Part shown: positions 9,427 to 18,443 of the stretch, piece by piece
How positions within the stretch are numbered: position 1 is the stretch's first letter
How the letters are laid out: every line of letters begins with the position of its first letter
Notes under the pieces: model-generated
The model's database searches: none
Seen by the model: only the letters and a program-made list of their open reading frames with translations
What the model was told of the DNA's origin: nothing
Assembly (NCBI RefSeq): GCF_018860705.1
Contig: NZ_JAHKQA010000039.1
Coordinates: 33,616-97,615 of the forward strand
Origin: Citreicella sp. C3M06
GTDB taxonomy: Bacteria > Pseudomonadota > Alphaproteobacteria > Rhodobacterales > Rhodobacteraceae
DNA length: 64,000 bases
Reading direction: 5' to 3'
Translations under genes and position numbers: made by a program

Positions 9427-10301
9427 TTTTTGGTCCCTGGAGCGGGATCTTCCCGTAGTTTGTCCCATTGCGAGATGCGCGCCCGTGTCGCGTCCCAGTT
9501 GCGTTCCGCCATGGCTACCAGCATCGCTTCGATCATGGTGAAGGCTGGCACGTAGCTGTCCCAAACCGTGCCGGAGTGGATCGGCACAGAAATCAGCTCG
9601 GTCGCGCCCTTGGCCGCCGGGCTGATCCACTTGTCGGTGATCACAATCGTCTGCGCCTTGCGCGAGCGCGCCTGCGCCGAGAGCCGCGCGAGGCTCGCCT
9701 GATAGCGGCGAAAATCGATCAGCAGCAGCACGTCTCGCGGCCGCATCCGCAAAAGATATTCTGGCCAGAGCTCGGGGTCGGAAGGGATGTGCGACACGTC
9801 GGGGCGGATCTGGCGCAGGTGGCGCACGAAGAACTCGGCGATGGAGTCGCTCATGCGGCCGCCAATCATGAAGATCCGGCGCCGCGGATCCGTCATCAGC
9901 TCGCAGAGCCGGATGAACTGGACCGCGGGGATCTGTTCGATCATCTCCTGGTTCAGTGTCTCGACCTGTCGCACATAGGACGCCAAGGTCGCATCGCTGG
10001 CACCATTTATCGCGTCGCGCAGATCGATAGGCGACTGCTGCCCTGCCTTCAATTCCTGCACGAGCCGCTGCTGGAACTCCTGGAAGCCCGCGCAGCCGAG
10101 CTTGGCTACGAAGCGCGAGATCGACGGCGCCGAGATATGCGCTCTCTTGGACAACTTCTGGATCGGCTCGAGTCCGGCGAAAGGGTAGTCGGCCAGAAGC
10201 ACTGACACCAGCTGCCGTTCCGCTGGAGTAAACTGGCTCGACATGTCTTCAAGCTTTTGACGGATCTGCATCGGGGTCTCACTGAAGCGGGCAGGTCCCA
10301 A
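9423..10301 (-). CDS. MurR/RpiR family transcriptional regulator (HTH + SIS domain)
   Basis: 292-residue regulator. The N-terminal RpiR-type helix-turn-helix covers about residues 30-80 (LEPIQKLSKRAHISAPSISR, then FVAKLGCAGFQEFQQ). The C-terminal SIS domain, which in this family senses phosphosugars or related ligands, begins near residue 130 (DPRRRIFMIGGRMSDSIAEF) and includes RDVLLLIDFRRY and TIVITDKWISP. The first ATG (MGPARFSETPM) or the next Met (MQIRQKLEDM, 30 nt in) could be used. It is the first gene of the unit and overlaps the GS-like gene by 4 nt, so it most likely controls that gene and, formerly, the liv-type importer behind it. The AT-rich stretch just upstream (10335-10365) is the likely promoter region. 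Confidence 0.88.
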   Translation of the reverse strand: MGPARFSETPMQIRQKLEDMSSQFTPAERQLVSVLLADYPFAGLEPIQKLSKRAHISAPSISRFVAKLGCAGFQEFQQRLVQELKAGQQSPIDLRDAINGASDATLASYVRQVETLNQEMIEQIPAVQFIRLCELMTDPRRRIFMIGGRMSDSIAEFFVRHLRQIRPDVSHIPSDPELWPEYLLRMRPRDVLLLIDFRRYQASLARLSAQARSRKAQTIVITDKWISPAAKGATELISVPIHSGTVWDSYVPAFTMIEAMLVAMAERNWDATRARISQWDKLREDPAPGTKK

Positions 10302-10779
10302 GGCATTCGCCCTGGCGATTTCAAACCTACGACGAATGAAAATTATCTGTCAAATGTTATAAGATGAGCCACCTTGCACAAAGCATTGCAGCTTTATATT
10401 TGTGCAGAACCGCTCAGGTGTGGGAGACAAGTGGCAAGACAGCCGGCATGGAAGTTTGACGTGGTATGCGAAGTCGTTGTGCCAAGCGGGCTCCAGTTTC
10501 AGTCACGGCCTCCAGACAGGTGCCGCCGCCAGCGTCTTGAAGTCACAGTCCACATAGCTTGCCAAGCCTCCAGAGAGTTGAGAGTAAGCTGCACGACGGC
10601 CATCTCGAGCGGGGAGAATGGTTCTGCCTGAACCGTGTTGGCTACCAGTGCGGGCTAACAGGAACAAAAACGCGGACTGACTGCAGCACGAAATCTACAA
10701 TCGGTCGGAGGGCGATATGCCTGCCATATTTGAGACCTGAACGGCCTTCAGGCAAAAGTTGCATGAGCCCCCAAGCATG
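10302..10779. other. Non-coding stretch upstream of the RpiR gene
   Basis: No ORF here shows family character on either strand. The part nearest the RpiR start is AT-rich (10335-10365) and probably holds its promoter and operator; I could not pick a convincing symmetric site. The rest has no recognisable gene fragment. Confidence 0.4.
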
Positions 10780-10810
10780 AAAAAAGAGGCGCCCCGGTCA
10801 GGGCGCCCCT
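10780..10810 (-). terminator. Rho-independent terminator of the small secreted protein gene
   Basis: On the minus strand a GGCGCCC/GGGCGCC stem (7 perfect pairs, extendable by one G-U and one G-C pair) with a short loop is followed by CTTTTTT. It lies about 50 nt past the stop at 10863, the right place to end that monocistronic unit. Confidence 0.8.
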
Positions 10811-10862
10811 TGTCGAGTGTTCGCCAAGGCGGGCGGGTGGCCCGCTCTGGCAAGGCCACAGA

Positions 10863-11114
10863 TCAGCTGTTGAAGTTGCGGATCAGGGCTTCGGCCTGGA
10901 ATTTCGCGGTTGCGGCGCTGCCTTCGTCCGAGGCGGCCTGCCATGCGGCGACGGCTTCGGCGTTGCTCAGCGCAGCCACATCGGCATTGGGGGCGATGCG
11001 CGACAGGGCGGCGCAGGCTGCGTCGCCGGTGTTGTTGGTCTGGGCCGATGCGGCGCCCGAAAGAGCAGCGGTTGCGGTCAGGGCTGCGGCGGCGATGAGA
11101 GCGATGCGGGTCAT
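10863..11114 (-). CDS. Small secreted protein of unknown function
   Basis: 83-residue protein with a clear Sec signal peptide (MTRIALIAAAALTATAALSG, then AASA before QTNN). The mature part is about 60 residues, Ala-rich, with a single Cys (DAACAAL) and a predicted helical pattern ending in FQAEALIRNFNS. I do not recognise the family. The start is at the Met that begins the signal peptide; the longer open frame upstream (to 11303) lacks coding character. The gene stands alone, with its own terminator at 10780-10810. Confidence 0.7.
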   Translation of the reverse strand: MTRIALIAAAALTATAALSGAASAQTNNTGDAACAALSRIAPNADVAALSNAEAVAAWQAASDEGSAATAKFQAEALIRNFNS

Positions 11115-12340
11115 GTGATGTCTCCGATTTGGGTCTGTGCGTTTGTGTTCGACGTTTCCGTCTTGTGGTAGACATATCGGTCGCATGGCCCAATTGTTCA
11201 AATCACAGGATCGCTCTCGCACGCTCTTGGGGATGTGAGAAATCTGGCTGTAACGGCCGCCGAAGCCTGGGAGGAAACGGATTAGCCGTTTGATATTTAT
11301 CAAATATCAAGAAACACCAGCTGCGCAGAGCGCCTGTTTTCCTGTAACACCTGCAAGCCTGAAGGTCCGTTTCCCAACCGAACACCAGCTCTGTGCGAAG
11401 ATGCACAAATGGAGACGCGTTAGATGGCAACCCCGTACCCGCGTAGCATGATCGAAAGACCCAGATCGCTCGGCTCCGCCTCGGCAGCGCCCGGCGACAT
11501 GCGCCGCGGGAGCTAACTGTCCTTCGCGCGATAGCCGGCCTGCCGGCAGGCGCAGTGCCATGGCGGCTCGCAGCGGTTCACGCGATCCGGTGCCCGTGCA
11601 CATCGAACACCAAGGTCCCCGGCCGTCGCGACACGCGCAGCAATCCCGAGCCGCGATAAAATAGCTGGCGGCCGCACCCGGGATACGTCCGACCGACAGG
11701 GCGCGCGGTCTCGTCGGTCTCATCGCCGCGCGGAAGTCGGAGCGGCGCGACCCGATCCGACCCGCAGCTCAGGGACACCGGGCGGCGCTGCAGCTGCATG
11801 ACCTGCTCGAGAACCCTGAACCCCTATCTTGCGCCAGACGCCAGACGCCCGACCTCGCCCGTTCCGTATCGGCGCAGCACTCGCCGCCAGAGCACCGCGC
11901 GCCTGCGCTGCGCTTGTGCAACGACGGCGTTGTACCCAGTCTGAACCGGCGAATCGTGAATGACGCAATGGTGAGCCTCAATGCTGATTTCAGTCGCCCC
12001 CCGATTGCGCCCGAGCGCCTGGCGTTAGACAGGCTAGTTCCAAGGCCTGTTCTCGCTTCGAACGGCAACTGATGGAGCAGCCGGACGAGACCCGGTTTTT
12101 GCGGCGGCTCGTCAGGCTTGGCATTGAGGATCCGCTCTGGGGTATAGAACGTCACGGAATTGACCCGGTGGATCAAGTCAGCAATGAACCGGGCGAAGCA
12201 CCGGGCCGCGGGCCCACTGTGTTCACAAAGAGCCGCGACCGGCTGTTGACGATCGGAATGGCGCGCACGACGCCCCTGCCGCATCACAGGTCAGAGCCGC
12301 GGTTCAAAGCGCATCAGCGCTACGTCGACTTTGCTCTCTT
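11115..12340. other. 1.2 kb region without a supportable gene
   Basis: Several overlapping ORFs exist on the minus strand (for example 11769-12287 and 11307-11723), but none has a recognisable domain, a ribosome binding site or consistent coding character, and they overlap in different frames. A decayed gene is possible: 11560-11800 on the minus strand contains Cys/Gly-rich fragments such as VGRTYPG and TLVFDVHGHRI. The origin cannot be named. Confidence 0.35.
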
Positions 12341-13774
12341 CTAAGCCGAAGCGAAGGCCTCCCGCGCCTCGGGCTGGTCCCAGATCTTGTGGATCGCAGC
12401 CGCACCGGCCTCGGTCAAGGCGGCGGCATCCGCGACGACGATGCTTGCACCATCGACCAGAACCCGACCGTCTACGATGACCGTGTCGACATTCGCTCGG
12501 TTCGCCAGTGCGACGAGCGTGCGGCGCGGATCGTAATGCGGCTGAAGGTGAGGATGGGTCATGTCGATCAGCGTGAGATCGGCCTTCGCGCCCGGCGTGA
12601 TCCGCCCCAGATCGGGCCGGTTCAGCGCAACAGAACCGGCCTCGGTGATCGCATTCAGAAGTGCCGGAGCGGTGGCACTGCGCGCGTCGCCGCGCGTTAC
12701 TTTCGAGACGATGCCAGCTGCGTTGATCTCGCCCAGAAGATCCATGTTGTACCCATCGGTGCCCACCATGGTGCGCAGCCCCGCGGCCTCGAACCGTCCG
12801 AAGGAGGCGGTCTTGCCGGTACGGGCGAAGACCCGCGGGCAGTTCATCACCGTCACGTCCTGGGCCTTCATCATGGCAAGATCGTTGTCGCTACTGTAGA
12901 CACAATGCGCGGCCAGAAGATCCGGCCCCAGCACACCCAGCCAGTCGAGGTATTCCGCTGGCGTGCGCCCGCCCCAGCGCTTGCTGATGGTCGCAACCTC
13001 ACCTTCGCTTTGGGCGAGGTGCGTGGTGATCGGGACCCCCAGCTCGCGTGCGCGGGCCGTCGCCGCACGCAGCAGATCGGGATCGCAAGTATCGGTGGCA
13101 TGCGGGCTCATGGCGAGGCTGATCCGGCCATTTTCCTGACCGTGCCATTGATCGTAGAGCGCGTTCCATGTGGCCAGGTCGGCCGCGTTGTCGCTGCCGT
13201 CACCCGATGCCGTGCTGTAGGAAACGCTCCCCTCGGTGCCTGCCTTTGGATCGGAGGCCGAGAAAAGGTAGGGTGCGCCCCAGAAGCGCAGGCCCAGTTC
13301 CGCGGCAGCGTCGAACATTTCGGGGAGAGTGTTTCGGAACGGCTCCATGACAGAGGTCGCGCCGCCCAACAACAACTGTACAATCCCCATGCGCGCAATC
13401 GCCATGCGCTCATCCGGCGTCAGAATGTCCAGGCCGGTTTTCGATAGCGGCAGCAGCACCGTGTAGACAATGCTTTGATCATTGCGCTTGCTCACCCCGT
13501 CTTCGGCATGGCTGCGGGCAATGGCCTCGCTGAAACAATGATTGTGCAGGTTCATCAGCCCCGGCAGCACAAAGCGCCCGGGCCGGTCCATCACCATGTC
13601 GGCCTGAGATGGCCGGCTTTCCGAAACGGCGGCGATCCGATCACCTTCAAGGATCACCCAGCGATCGCGCAGCACCTCTTGCCCCGCGGCTGTGCTGGCC
13701 AGCACGTAGGAGCCGAAGACTGCGGTGGTCTTGCCGTCCATGTTCGGCAAAGCCGGGATCGGGGAAACTGTCAT
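12341..13774 (-). CDS. Amidohydrolase family protein (TRZ/ATZ, cytosine-deaminase-like)
   Basis: 477-residue metal-dependent hydrolase of the ATZ/TRZ subfamily, which deaminates or dechlorinates N-heterocycles and guanine- or hydantoin-like rings. Motifs in order: NLHNHCF (first metal His pair), TTHLAQSEGE (metal His and catalytic Glu), AAHCVY (His), VGTDGYN (metal Asp); the beta-sandwich is closed by TPGAKADLTLIDM. I place the start at the ATG at 13774, which has AAAGG seven bases upstream, rather than a GTG at 13789. It is the last gene of the minus-strand hydantoin operon, 140 nt behind the racemase. Its role there is probably opening or deaminating a ring compound imported by the same operon (inference). 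Confidence 0.86.
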   Translation of the reverse strand: MTVSPIPALPNMDGKTTAVFGSYVLASTAAGQEVLRDRWVILEGDRIAAVSESRPSQADMVMDRPGRFVLPGLMNLHNHCFSEAIARSHAEDGVSKRNDQSIVYTVLLPLSKTGLDILTPDERMAIARMGIVQLLLGGATSVMEPFRNTLPEMFDAAAELGLRFWGAPYLFSASDPKAGTEGSVSYSTASGDGSDNAADLATWNALYDQWHGQENGRISLAMSPHATDTCDPDLLRAATARARELGVPITTHLAQSEGEVATISKRWGGRTPAEYLDWLGVLGPDLLAAHCVYSSDNDLAMMKAQDVTVMNCPRVFARTGKTASFGRFEAAGLRTMVGTDGYNMDLLGEINAAGIVSKVTRGDARSATAPALLNAITEAGSVALNRPDLGRITPGAKADLTLIDMTHPHLQPHYDPRRTLVALANRANVDTVIVDGRVLVDGASIVVADAAALTEAGAAAIHKIWDQPEAREAFASA

Positions 13775-13913
13775 GATCAAGCCTTTCACAGCGGCGCACG
13801 GGGTGCGCCTGGGTCTTGCCGCGGTGAGGCCTGCGGCAGAGGATAGACAGCGCCGACGCTAGGGTGCCGACGCAGGAGCGGACCAGAGCATCGCTCCGGC
13901 ACCGTGAAAATCG

Positions 13914-14549
13914 TCAGGATGAGACGTCCAACCTTGCAAGCACAAGACGGCCCGCAGCGGCGACCGGGTCGATCACTGGCACCCCGAGATCGTCCTGAAG
14001 CCGCGCCGCGAGCTGCGCCATGCCCGCGCACCCGAGCACGATCGCCCCTGCACCGCGATCGCGCAATTCCTCGCCAAGCGCGAGCACATGACGATAGACC
14101 TCGGGGTCCCGCCCTGAATCCGCCGCCGATACGTCGCGTAGCGGCAGTTCTGCAACCAGCCGATCCATGCAGCCAAGCGCCTCTATTCGCTTGAGATGGC
14201 GGGGAATGGCCCGCTCGGACAGCGCGATGATACCAAAACGGTCGGCCTGCGCGCAGGCCTCCAGCACGGCGGCTTCCTGCGCCCCGACCACGGGTTGGCT
14301 TACCCGTGTCCGCGCGAGATCCAGCCCGGGATCAGAGAAGCAGGCGATGATGAAGCCATCGGCCTGCGCGCCAGAGATGCGGACGGCCAGAGGTTCGGCA
14401 GCCTCGGCCACATGATCGTCGGTTCGGATCGTTTCAGGACCGTCCTCCTGACGGACGACCTCGAACTGGGGCCCCAGTGGCGCCAGCGCCTCGGCGATGC
14501 CCTCGGTCACCGCGACCGACGAATTGGGATTGATCACAAGCACCCGCAT
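13914..14549 (-). CDS. hyuA: Hydantoin racemase (Asp/Glu racemase superfamily)
   Basis: 211-residue cofactor-independent racemase that interconverts D- and L-5-monosubstituted hydantoins so the stereospecific hydantoinase/carbamoylase pair can use both. The N-terminus VLVINPNSS is typical of the HyuA/DcrH family, and the two catalytic cysteines sit in IACFSDPGL (C70) and VLGCAGMAQL (C174). The ATG at 14549 overlaps the stop of the hydantoinase gene by one base (TGATG), showing translational coupling. The assignment to hydantoins rests on this neighbour plus the two-Cys pattern; allantoin racemase is the main alternative. Confidence 0.85.
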   Translation of the reverse strand: MRVLVINPNSSVAVTEGIAEALAPLGPQFEVVRQEDGPETIRTDDHVAEAAEPLAVRISGAQADGFIIACFSDPGLDLARTRVSQPVVGAQEAAVLEACAQADRFGIIALSERAIPRHLKRIEALGCMDRLVAELPLRDVSAADSGRDPEVYRHVLALGEELRDRGAGAIVLGCAGMAQLAARLQDDLGVPVIDPVAAAGRLVLARLDVSS

Positions 14550-16003
14550 CAGCGCAGCTCCGCGCCGAAGTTCTGAGCAGGATCAAATTCCTTGGCGGTA
14601 AAGCCGGGCTTTGCGCGCAGATCGACGGGCTGACGGGCGACAAAACGGCCTTGGCCGGCTTTTGCCATAAGCGCGCCGTGTTCGACGATCACCGCGCCGC
14701 GTGTCATGACAACCTCGGGCTTGCCGGTCAGCTCCATGCCCTCGAAAGGGGTGTAATCCATATTGTCGTGCTGATCGGCAGCGGTGACAATGACGCGCGC
14801 CTCCGGGTTCCAGATCGCAATATCGGCATCCATGCCCGGCGCGATCCGACCCTTGGTGTTGCAGCCAAAGGTCTTGGCGGCGTTGGTTGAAGACAGCGCC
14901 ACGAATTGCTCCAGCGTGATGCGCCCCTTCACCACCCCTTCGGAAAACAACCAAGGCAGACGCGCGGCGATGCCGGGCATGCCATTGGCGATCTTGGGAT
15001 AGGGAATATCAGACCCGTTCAGGAACTTGCCGGTTTCGTCATAGCGGTAGGGCGCGTGGTCAGAGCTGACGCTTTCGAAGGTGCCCTGCGCAACGTGGTG
15101 CCAAAGGGCGTCCTGCGTGGCGGCATCGCGCAGCGGCGGCGAGCAGATGTATTTCGCCCCCTCCATGCCCGGCCGGTCGAGATCGCCGCGGGTCAGCGCG
15201 AGGTACTGCGGGCAGGTCTCGGCAAAAAGTTTGGCGCCGTTGAATTTTTCCCGCCGCACGATCTCGGCGCCGCCCGCGGTCGAGACATGCACGATGAACA
15301 GCGGTGCATCGACCAGCTTGGCCAGCTGGATCGCGCGGTTGATCGCCTCTTCCTCGGCCAGTTCGGGGCGCGAGATGGCGTGATACTTGGGGGCGGTCAG
15401 CCCCTTGGCTGCCAACTGCCGGTTCATCCATTTGACCATGTCGTTATTCTCGGCATGCACCATTGTGATGGCACCGTGCGCGCGGGCCACGGCAAGGATG
15501 TCGAGCATGCCGCCATCGCCCAGATTCATCAGGTCGTAGGTCATGAAGACCTTGAACGAGGTGATGCCACGCGCAAAAGCGCGGGGCAGTTCATCCTCAA
15601 GTACTTTCGGCTGAGGGTCCGAGATAATCAGGTGGTAGGAATAATCGATCACGGAACTTGCAGCGCGGGCGTCGTAGGTTGCAATCACGTCGTCGACAGA
15701 TTGACCGCGCTGCTGCGCCGCAAAGGGGATGAACGACGAGTTGCCGCCGAAAGCCGCCGAGATCGAGCCCGAGAGGTAATCGTCGGCGCTCATCACCCCC
15801 GAAGAGCTTTCCTGAGCGATATGGGCATGCGCCTCGATGCCGCCGGGCATGACGAGACGCCCGCCCGCGTCGATGCGGCGCTCGCCGCCCGAGAGGGTTT
15901 CGGCAACTGCGGCGATGCGCCCGTCCTTGATGCCGATGTCACCTTTGGCCGTATAGTCTGCGGTGGCGATCGTGCCGCCGTGGATCACCGTGTCAAATTG
16001 CAT
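14549..16003 (-). CDS. hydA: D-hydantoinase / dihydropyrimidinase
   Basis: 484-residue cyclic amidohydrolase that opens hydantoins or dihydropyrimidines to N-carbamoyl amino acids. The full binuclear zinc ligand set is visible: H59 and H61 in EAHAHI, the carboxylated lysine K151 in ITSFKVFMTY, H183 in MVHAEN, H239 in FIVHVS and D315 in SSDHAPYR. These positions match the classical D-hydantoinase numbering almost residue for residue. The C-terminal beta-sandwich (KGRIAPGMDADIAIWNPEA) is present. The start at 16003 has a GGGAC/AGGG-type ribosome binding site. It is coupled to the racemase downstream and sits 14 nt behind DUF1028. The N-carbamoyl product would go to the D-carbamoylase encoded divergently at 21877. 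Confidence 0.93.
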   Translation of the reverse strand: MQFDTVIHGGTIATADYTAKGDIGIKDGRIAAVAETLSGGERRIDAGGRLVMPGGIEAHAHIAQESSSGVMSADDYLSGSISAAFGGNSSFIPFAAQQRGQSVDDVIATYDARAASSVIDYSYHLIISDPQPKVLEDELPRAFARGITSFKVFMTYDLMNLGDGGMLDILAVARAHGAITMVHAENNDMVKWMNRQLAAKGLTAPKYHAISRPELAEEEAINRAIQLAKLVDAPLFIVHVSTAGGAEIVRREKFNGAKLFAETCPQYLALTRGDLDRPGMEGAKYICSPPLRDAATQDALWHHVAQGTFESVSSDHAPYRYDETGKFLNGSDIPYPKIANGMPGIAARLPWLFSEGVVKGRITLEQFVALSSTNAAKTFGCNTKGRIAPGMDADIAIWNPEARVIVTAADQHDNMDYTPFEGMELTGKPEVVMTRGAVIVEHGALMAKAGQGRFVARQPVDLRAKPGFTAKEFDPAQNFGAELR

Positions 16004-16017
16004 GTCCCTGCCCTTTC

Positions 16018-16779
16018 CTAGCCCGCAACCGTCCAGCGATCCCGGTTCAGCGCCGTGGGAAAGCGCGCGTCAAGCCCCAGCTCCGCGATCCGTTCGATGC
16101 TGGTCTCGAAGAGTGTCGATTGCACGGGGATCGCGTCTGGCGACAGCGCAACCGCACGCAGCGCTGCCTCGCGCCCCATGTATGCCCCATATAGCGCCCT
16201 CAGATCTTCGACCGCCTGACCGTTGGACGTGTCGATGCGAAGGTCATAACTCGGGATGCCGTGATCGCCGGTGACCTGAAGCGCCGAAGAGCGCAAGGAA
16301 CCCGCGACCTCGCCGCCTGCGGCCTGCCCTGCCTCGAGTGCGCGCAGCAGCTTTTCCGCCAAGGGCTGCTCTGGGTCTTCGAGGAAAGCGGCGGCCATGG
16401 CGGCCGTAACCCGCTCGTTATCCAGGATGTTCCCAAGAGCGAGGCAGTTCTTCCCGGCGGTATGCGTGTAAATCGAATACATGCGACGACCGTGGAACAC
16501 GGCGCTTTGCCCGCGCTTGTCGAGCGCCCCAAGTTGCCGCCATTCGATATCCGGGCTGCTTGCAGCAACCTGAGTGATGGTGTCGTCGGCGGATGCGCCC
16601 TCGCGCAACAGCGAGATGCCAAGATCGCCCAAGCGGCTGTCGGTACGGTGCTGTGACAAAAACGCGCCGCGGCCATGCGCAAGCCGGACGCAGCGGCTGC
16701 CAACGGCGAGGTCAGAGGTGGTGATGGCGGCGCCAAACGCCCCTGTACGGTCACAATGTCCGATGATCGAAAAGGTCAT
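16018..16779 (-). CDS. DUF1028 domain protein (Ntn-hydrolase-like), copy 1
   Basis: 253-residue protein of the DUF1028 family, a predicted Ntn-hydrolase-like fold. Family features: MTFSIIGHCDRTGAFGAAIT, SDLAVGSR, LSQHRTDSRLGDLGI, then WRQLGALD and NCLALGNILDN. Biochemical function is not established; members often sit beside amidases and peptide or amino acid catabolic genes, consistent with amide-bond chemistry here. It lies between permease and hydantoinase in the minus-strand operon (12 and 14 nt gaps). A second divergent copy sits in the plus-strand operon at 22809, so the two arms of this regulon each carry one. Confidence 0.88.
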   Translation of the reverse strand: MTFSIIGHCDRTGAFGAAITTSDLAVGSRCVRLAHGRGAFLSQHRTDSRLGDLGISLLREGASADDTITQVAASSPDIEWRQLGALDKRGQSAVFHGRRMYSIYTHTAGKNCLALGNILDNERVTAAMAAAFLEDPEQPLAEKLLRALEAGQAAGGEVAGSLRSSALQVTGDHGIPSYDLRIDTSNGQAVEDLRALYGAYMGREAALRAVALSPDAIPVQSTLFETSIERIAELGLDARFPTALNRDRWTVAG

Positions 16780-16791
16780 GTCATGCTCCTC

Positions 16792-17589
16792 TCAAGACGG
16801 GTGGGGTTTGGTGGCTGCGTAGGACCGGGCCACAGCGGCTGCCGTGACCAGCAGGGTCAGGATGACAAGGATCGTGGCCACGGCGGCGATCACCGGATCA
16901 ACGGATTCCTGAATGCCCTCCCAGATCATCTTGGGCAATGTTTCGACACGGCGTACGGTGAGGAACAGCACCCCGACAATTTCGTCGAAGCTGACGATGA
17001 AGGCAAAGATTGCGCCGGTGATCATTCCCGGACGGATCGACGGAAGGATCACCGTACGGATCGCCAGGATGAGAGGCGCGCCGAGGTTGCGCGCTGCTTG
17101 CGGGATGCGCCGATCAAGATTGGTCAATGCGGCGAAAACAGAGATCGTCACATAGGGCAGCGCCAGCAGCGTATGTGCGAGGATCACCCCGAAATGCGTG
17201 TCGATCAGCCCCAGTGTTACCCAGAACTTGTAGAATCCAAGCGACTGCACCACCGGCGGTACGAGGATCGGCACGATCATCACCCAGCGGGCGATTGTCG
17301 CCGCGCGGTCCGACAGGAACCAGCATCCGATGCAGAACGCGGTGCCGAGTGCCGTCGAGGCGGCCGCCACGATGATCCCGATCCAGATGCTCGTCCATGT
17401 GGCCTGCAACCATTCCGGCGAGTGCAGGAAGGTGTCAAAATGCTGAAGCGAAAGGTGCTCCTTGGGCAGGCCGATAAAGGCCGTGTCGGTAAGCGATACC
17501 GGGATCACAACGAGGATCGGCAGCACGAGGAAGGCCAGGATCGCCCAGCTTCCCGTGGCAAAGAAAATGCGCAGAGGCGAACGGGGCAT
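16792..17589 (-). CDS. ABC transporter permease, PotC/spermidine-putrescine type
   Basis: 265-residue inner-membrane permease of the MetI-like superfamily with about six transmembrane helices (for example WAILAFLVLPILVVIPVSL near the start). The EAA coupling motif is at about residues 165-185 (AARNLGAPLILAIRTVILPS). It pairs with the permease at 17589-18431, overlapping its stop by one base (TGATG). Together with the receptor at 18444 and ATPase at 19686 it forms a polyamine-type (POPT family) importer. In this setting the ligand is more likely a hydantoin, N-carbamoyl amino acid or similar compound than a polyamine (inference from neighbours). Confidence 0.9.
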   Translation of the reverse strand: MPRSPLRIFFATGSWAILAFLVLPILVVIPVSLTDTAFIGLPKEHLSLQHFDTFLHSPEWLQATWTSIWIGIIVAAASTALGTAFCIGCWFLSDRAATIARWVMIVPILVPPVVQSLGFYKFWVTLGLIDTHFGVILAHTLLALPYVTISVFAALTNLDRRIPQAARNLGAPLILAIRTVILPSIRPGMITGAIFAFIVSFDEIVGVLFLTVRRVETLPKMIWEGIQESVDPVIAAVATILVILTLLVTAAAVARSYAATKPHPS

Positions 17590-18431
17590 CAGTTACGCTC
17601 CAGGAAGGTCTTGCGCAGGTTCACGAAACGCCCCGCGACAAAAAGGATGATGGCGGTGGCGACGAGCAGAGCCACCGAAAGCGCGGCGCCAAGGCCCCAG
17701 TTGAGGAATTCCTGAATCTGGTAGGTGATGTATTCCGAGATCATCATCACGCGGCCCCCGCCCAGCAGCGCCGGGGTGATGTAGAAACCAAGCGACAGCA
17801 CAAAGACCAGCAGCCCACCGGAAAACACGCCGGGCAAGGTTTGCGGAAAATAGACGTCGCGAAAGGCGCGCCATTCGCTGGCGCCCAGTCCTCGCGCCGC
17901 TTTCATATAGCTGCCCGGGATACCGCGCATATTGGTCAGCATCGGCAGCACGGCAAAGGGCAGCATCACATGCACCATGGCGATGAGCACACCGGTTTCA
18001 TTGTGCATGAAACGGATTGGCGTGGCGATCAGCCCCGTGTCCATCAGGGCGTCGTTCACCAGACCAGAGCGTCCCAGCAGCACGATCCACGCAAAGGACC
18101 GGATCAGCACCGACACCCAGAAGGGCAGCAGCACCAACCCCAGCATCAGGGGCCTTGCCTTGGTTGCGAAATTCGAAATCGTGTAGGCCAGTATATAGCC
18201 CAGCAGCAGGCAGACCACAGTGGTGATCGCCGCGATGCGGAAGGTCAGCATGAAGCTGACCCGTACCGCGTTTGAATCGAACATCTTGGTGTAGTTGCCA
18301 AGCCCTGTCGCGGGCTCGGTGACGGAGATGCCCCAAATGTTGAGCACCGGCCAGATGTAGAAGAAGATCATCACGGCCAGAGCTGGCAGAACCAGCATCC
18401 AGTAGCGGAGTTTTTCGTTCATTCGGGGCAT
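17589..18431 (-). CDS. ABC transporter permease, PotB type
   Basis: 280-residue MetI-like permease with an N-terminal membrane helix (MLVLPALAVMIFFYIWPVLN) and about six helices in total. The EAA loop is ARGLGASEWRAFRDVYFPQT. The second subunit of the heterodimeric channel is encoded immediately downstream. The start at 18431 is 12 nt from the receptor stop. Length and topology are normal for the family. Confidence 0.9.
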   Translation of the reverse strand: MPRMNEKLRYWMLVLPALAVMIFFYIWPVLNIWGISVTEPATGLGNYTKMFDSNAVRVSFMLTFRIAAITTVVCLLLGYILAYTISNFATKARPLMLGLVLLPFWVSVLIRSFAWIVLLGRSGLVNDALMDTGLIATPIRFMHNETGVLIAMVHVMLPFAVLPMLTNMRGIPGSYMKAARGLGASEWRAFRDVYFPQTLPGVFSGGLLVFVLSLGFYITPALLGGGRVMMISEYITYQIQEFLNWGLGAALSVALLVATAIILFVAGRFVNLRKTFLERN

Positions 18432-18443
18432 CTTGGGCTCACG

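Noticed and set aside
10863..11303. Longer 146-residue reading of the small secreted protein
   Set aside because: The Met at 11114 begins a perfect signal peptide; the 63 residues ahead of it are not protein-like and would bury the signal.
11307..12344. Long minus- and plus-strand ORFs in the 11.3-12.3 kb gap as genes
   Set aside because: They overlap in several frames, have no recognisable domain or ribosome binding site, and high GC creates long random ORFs.
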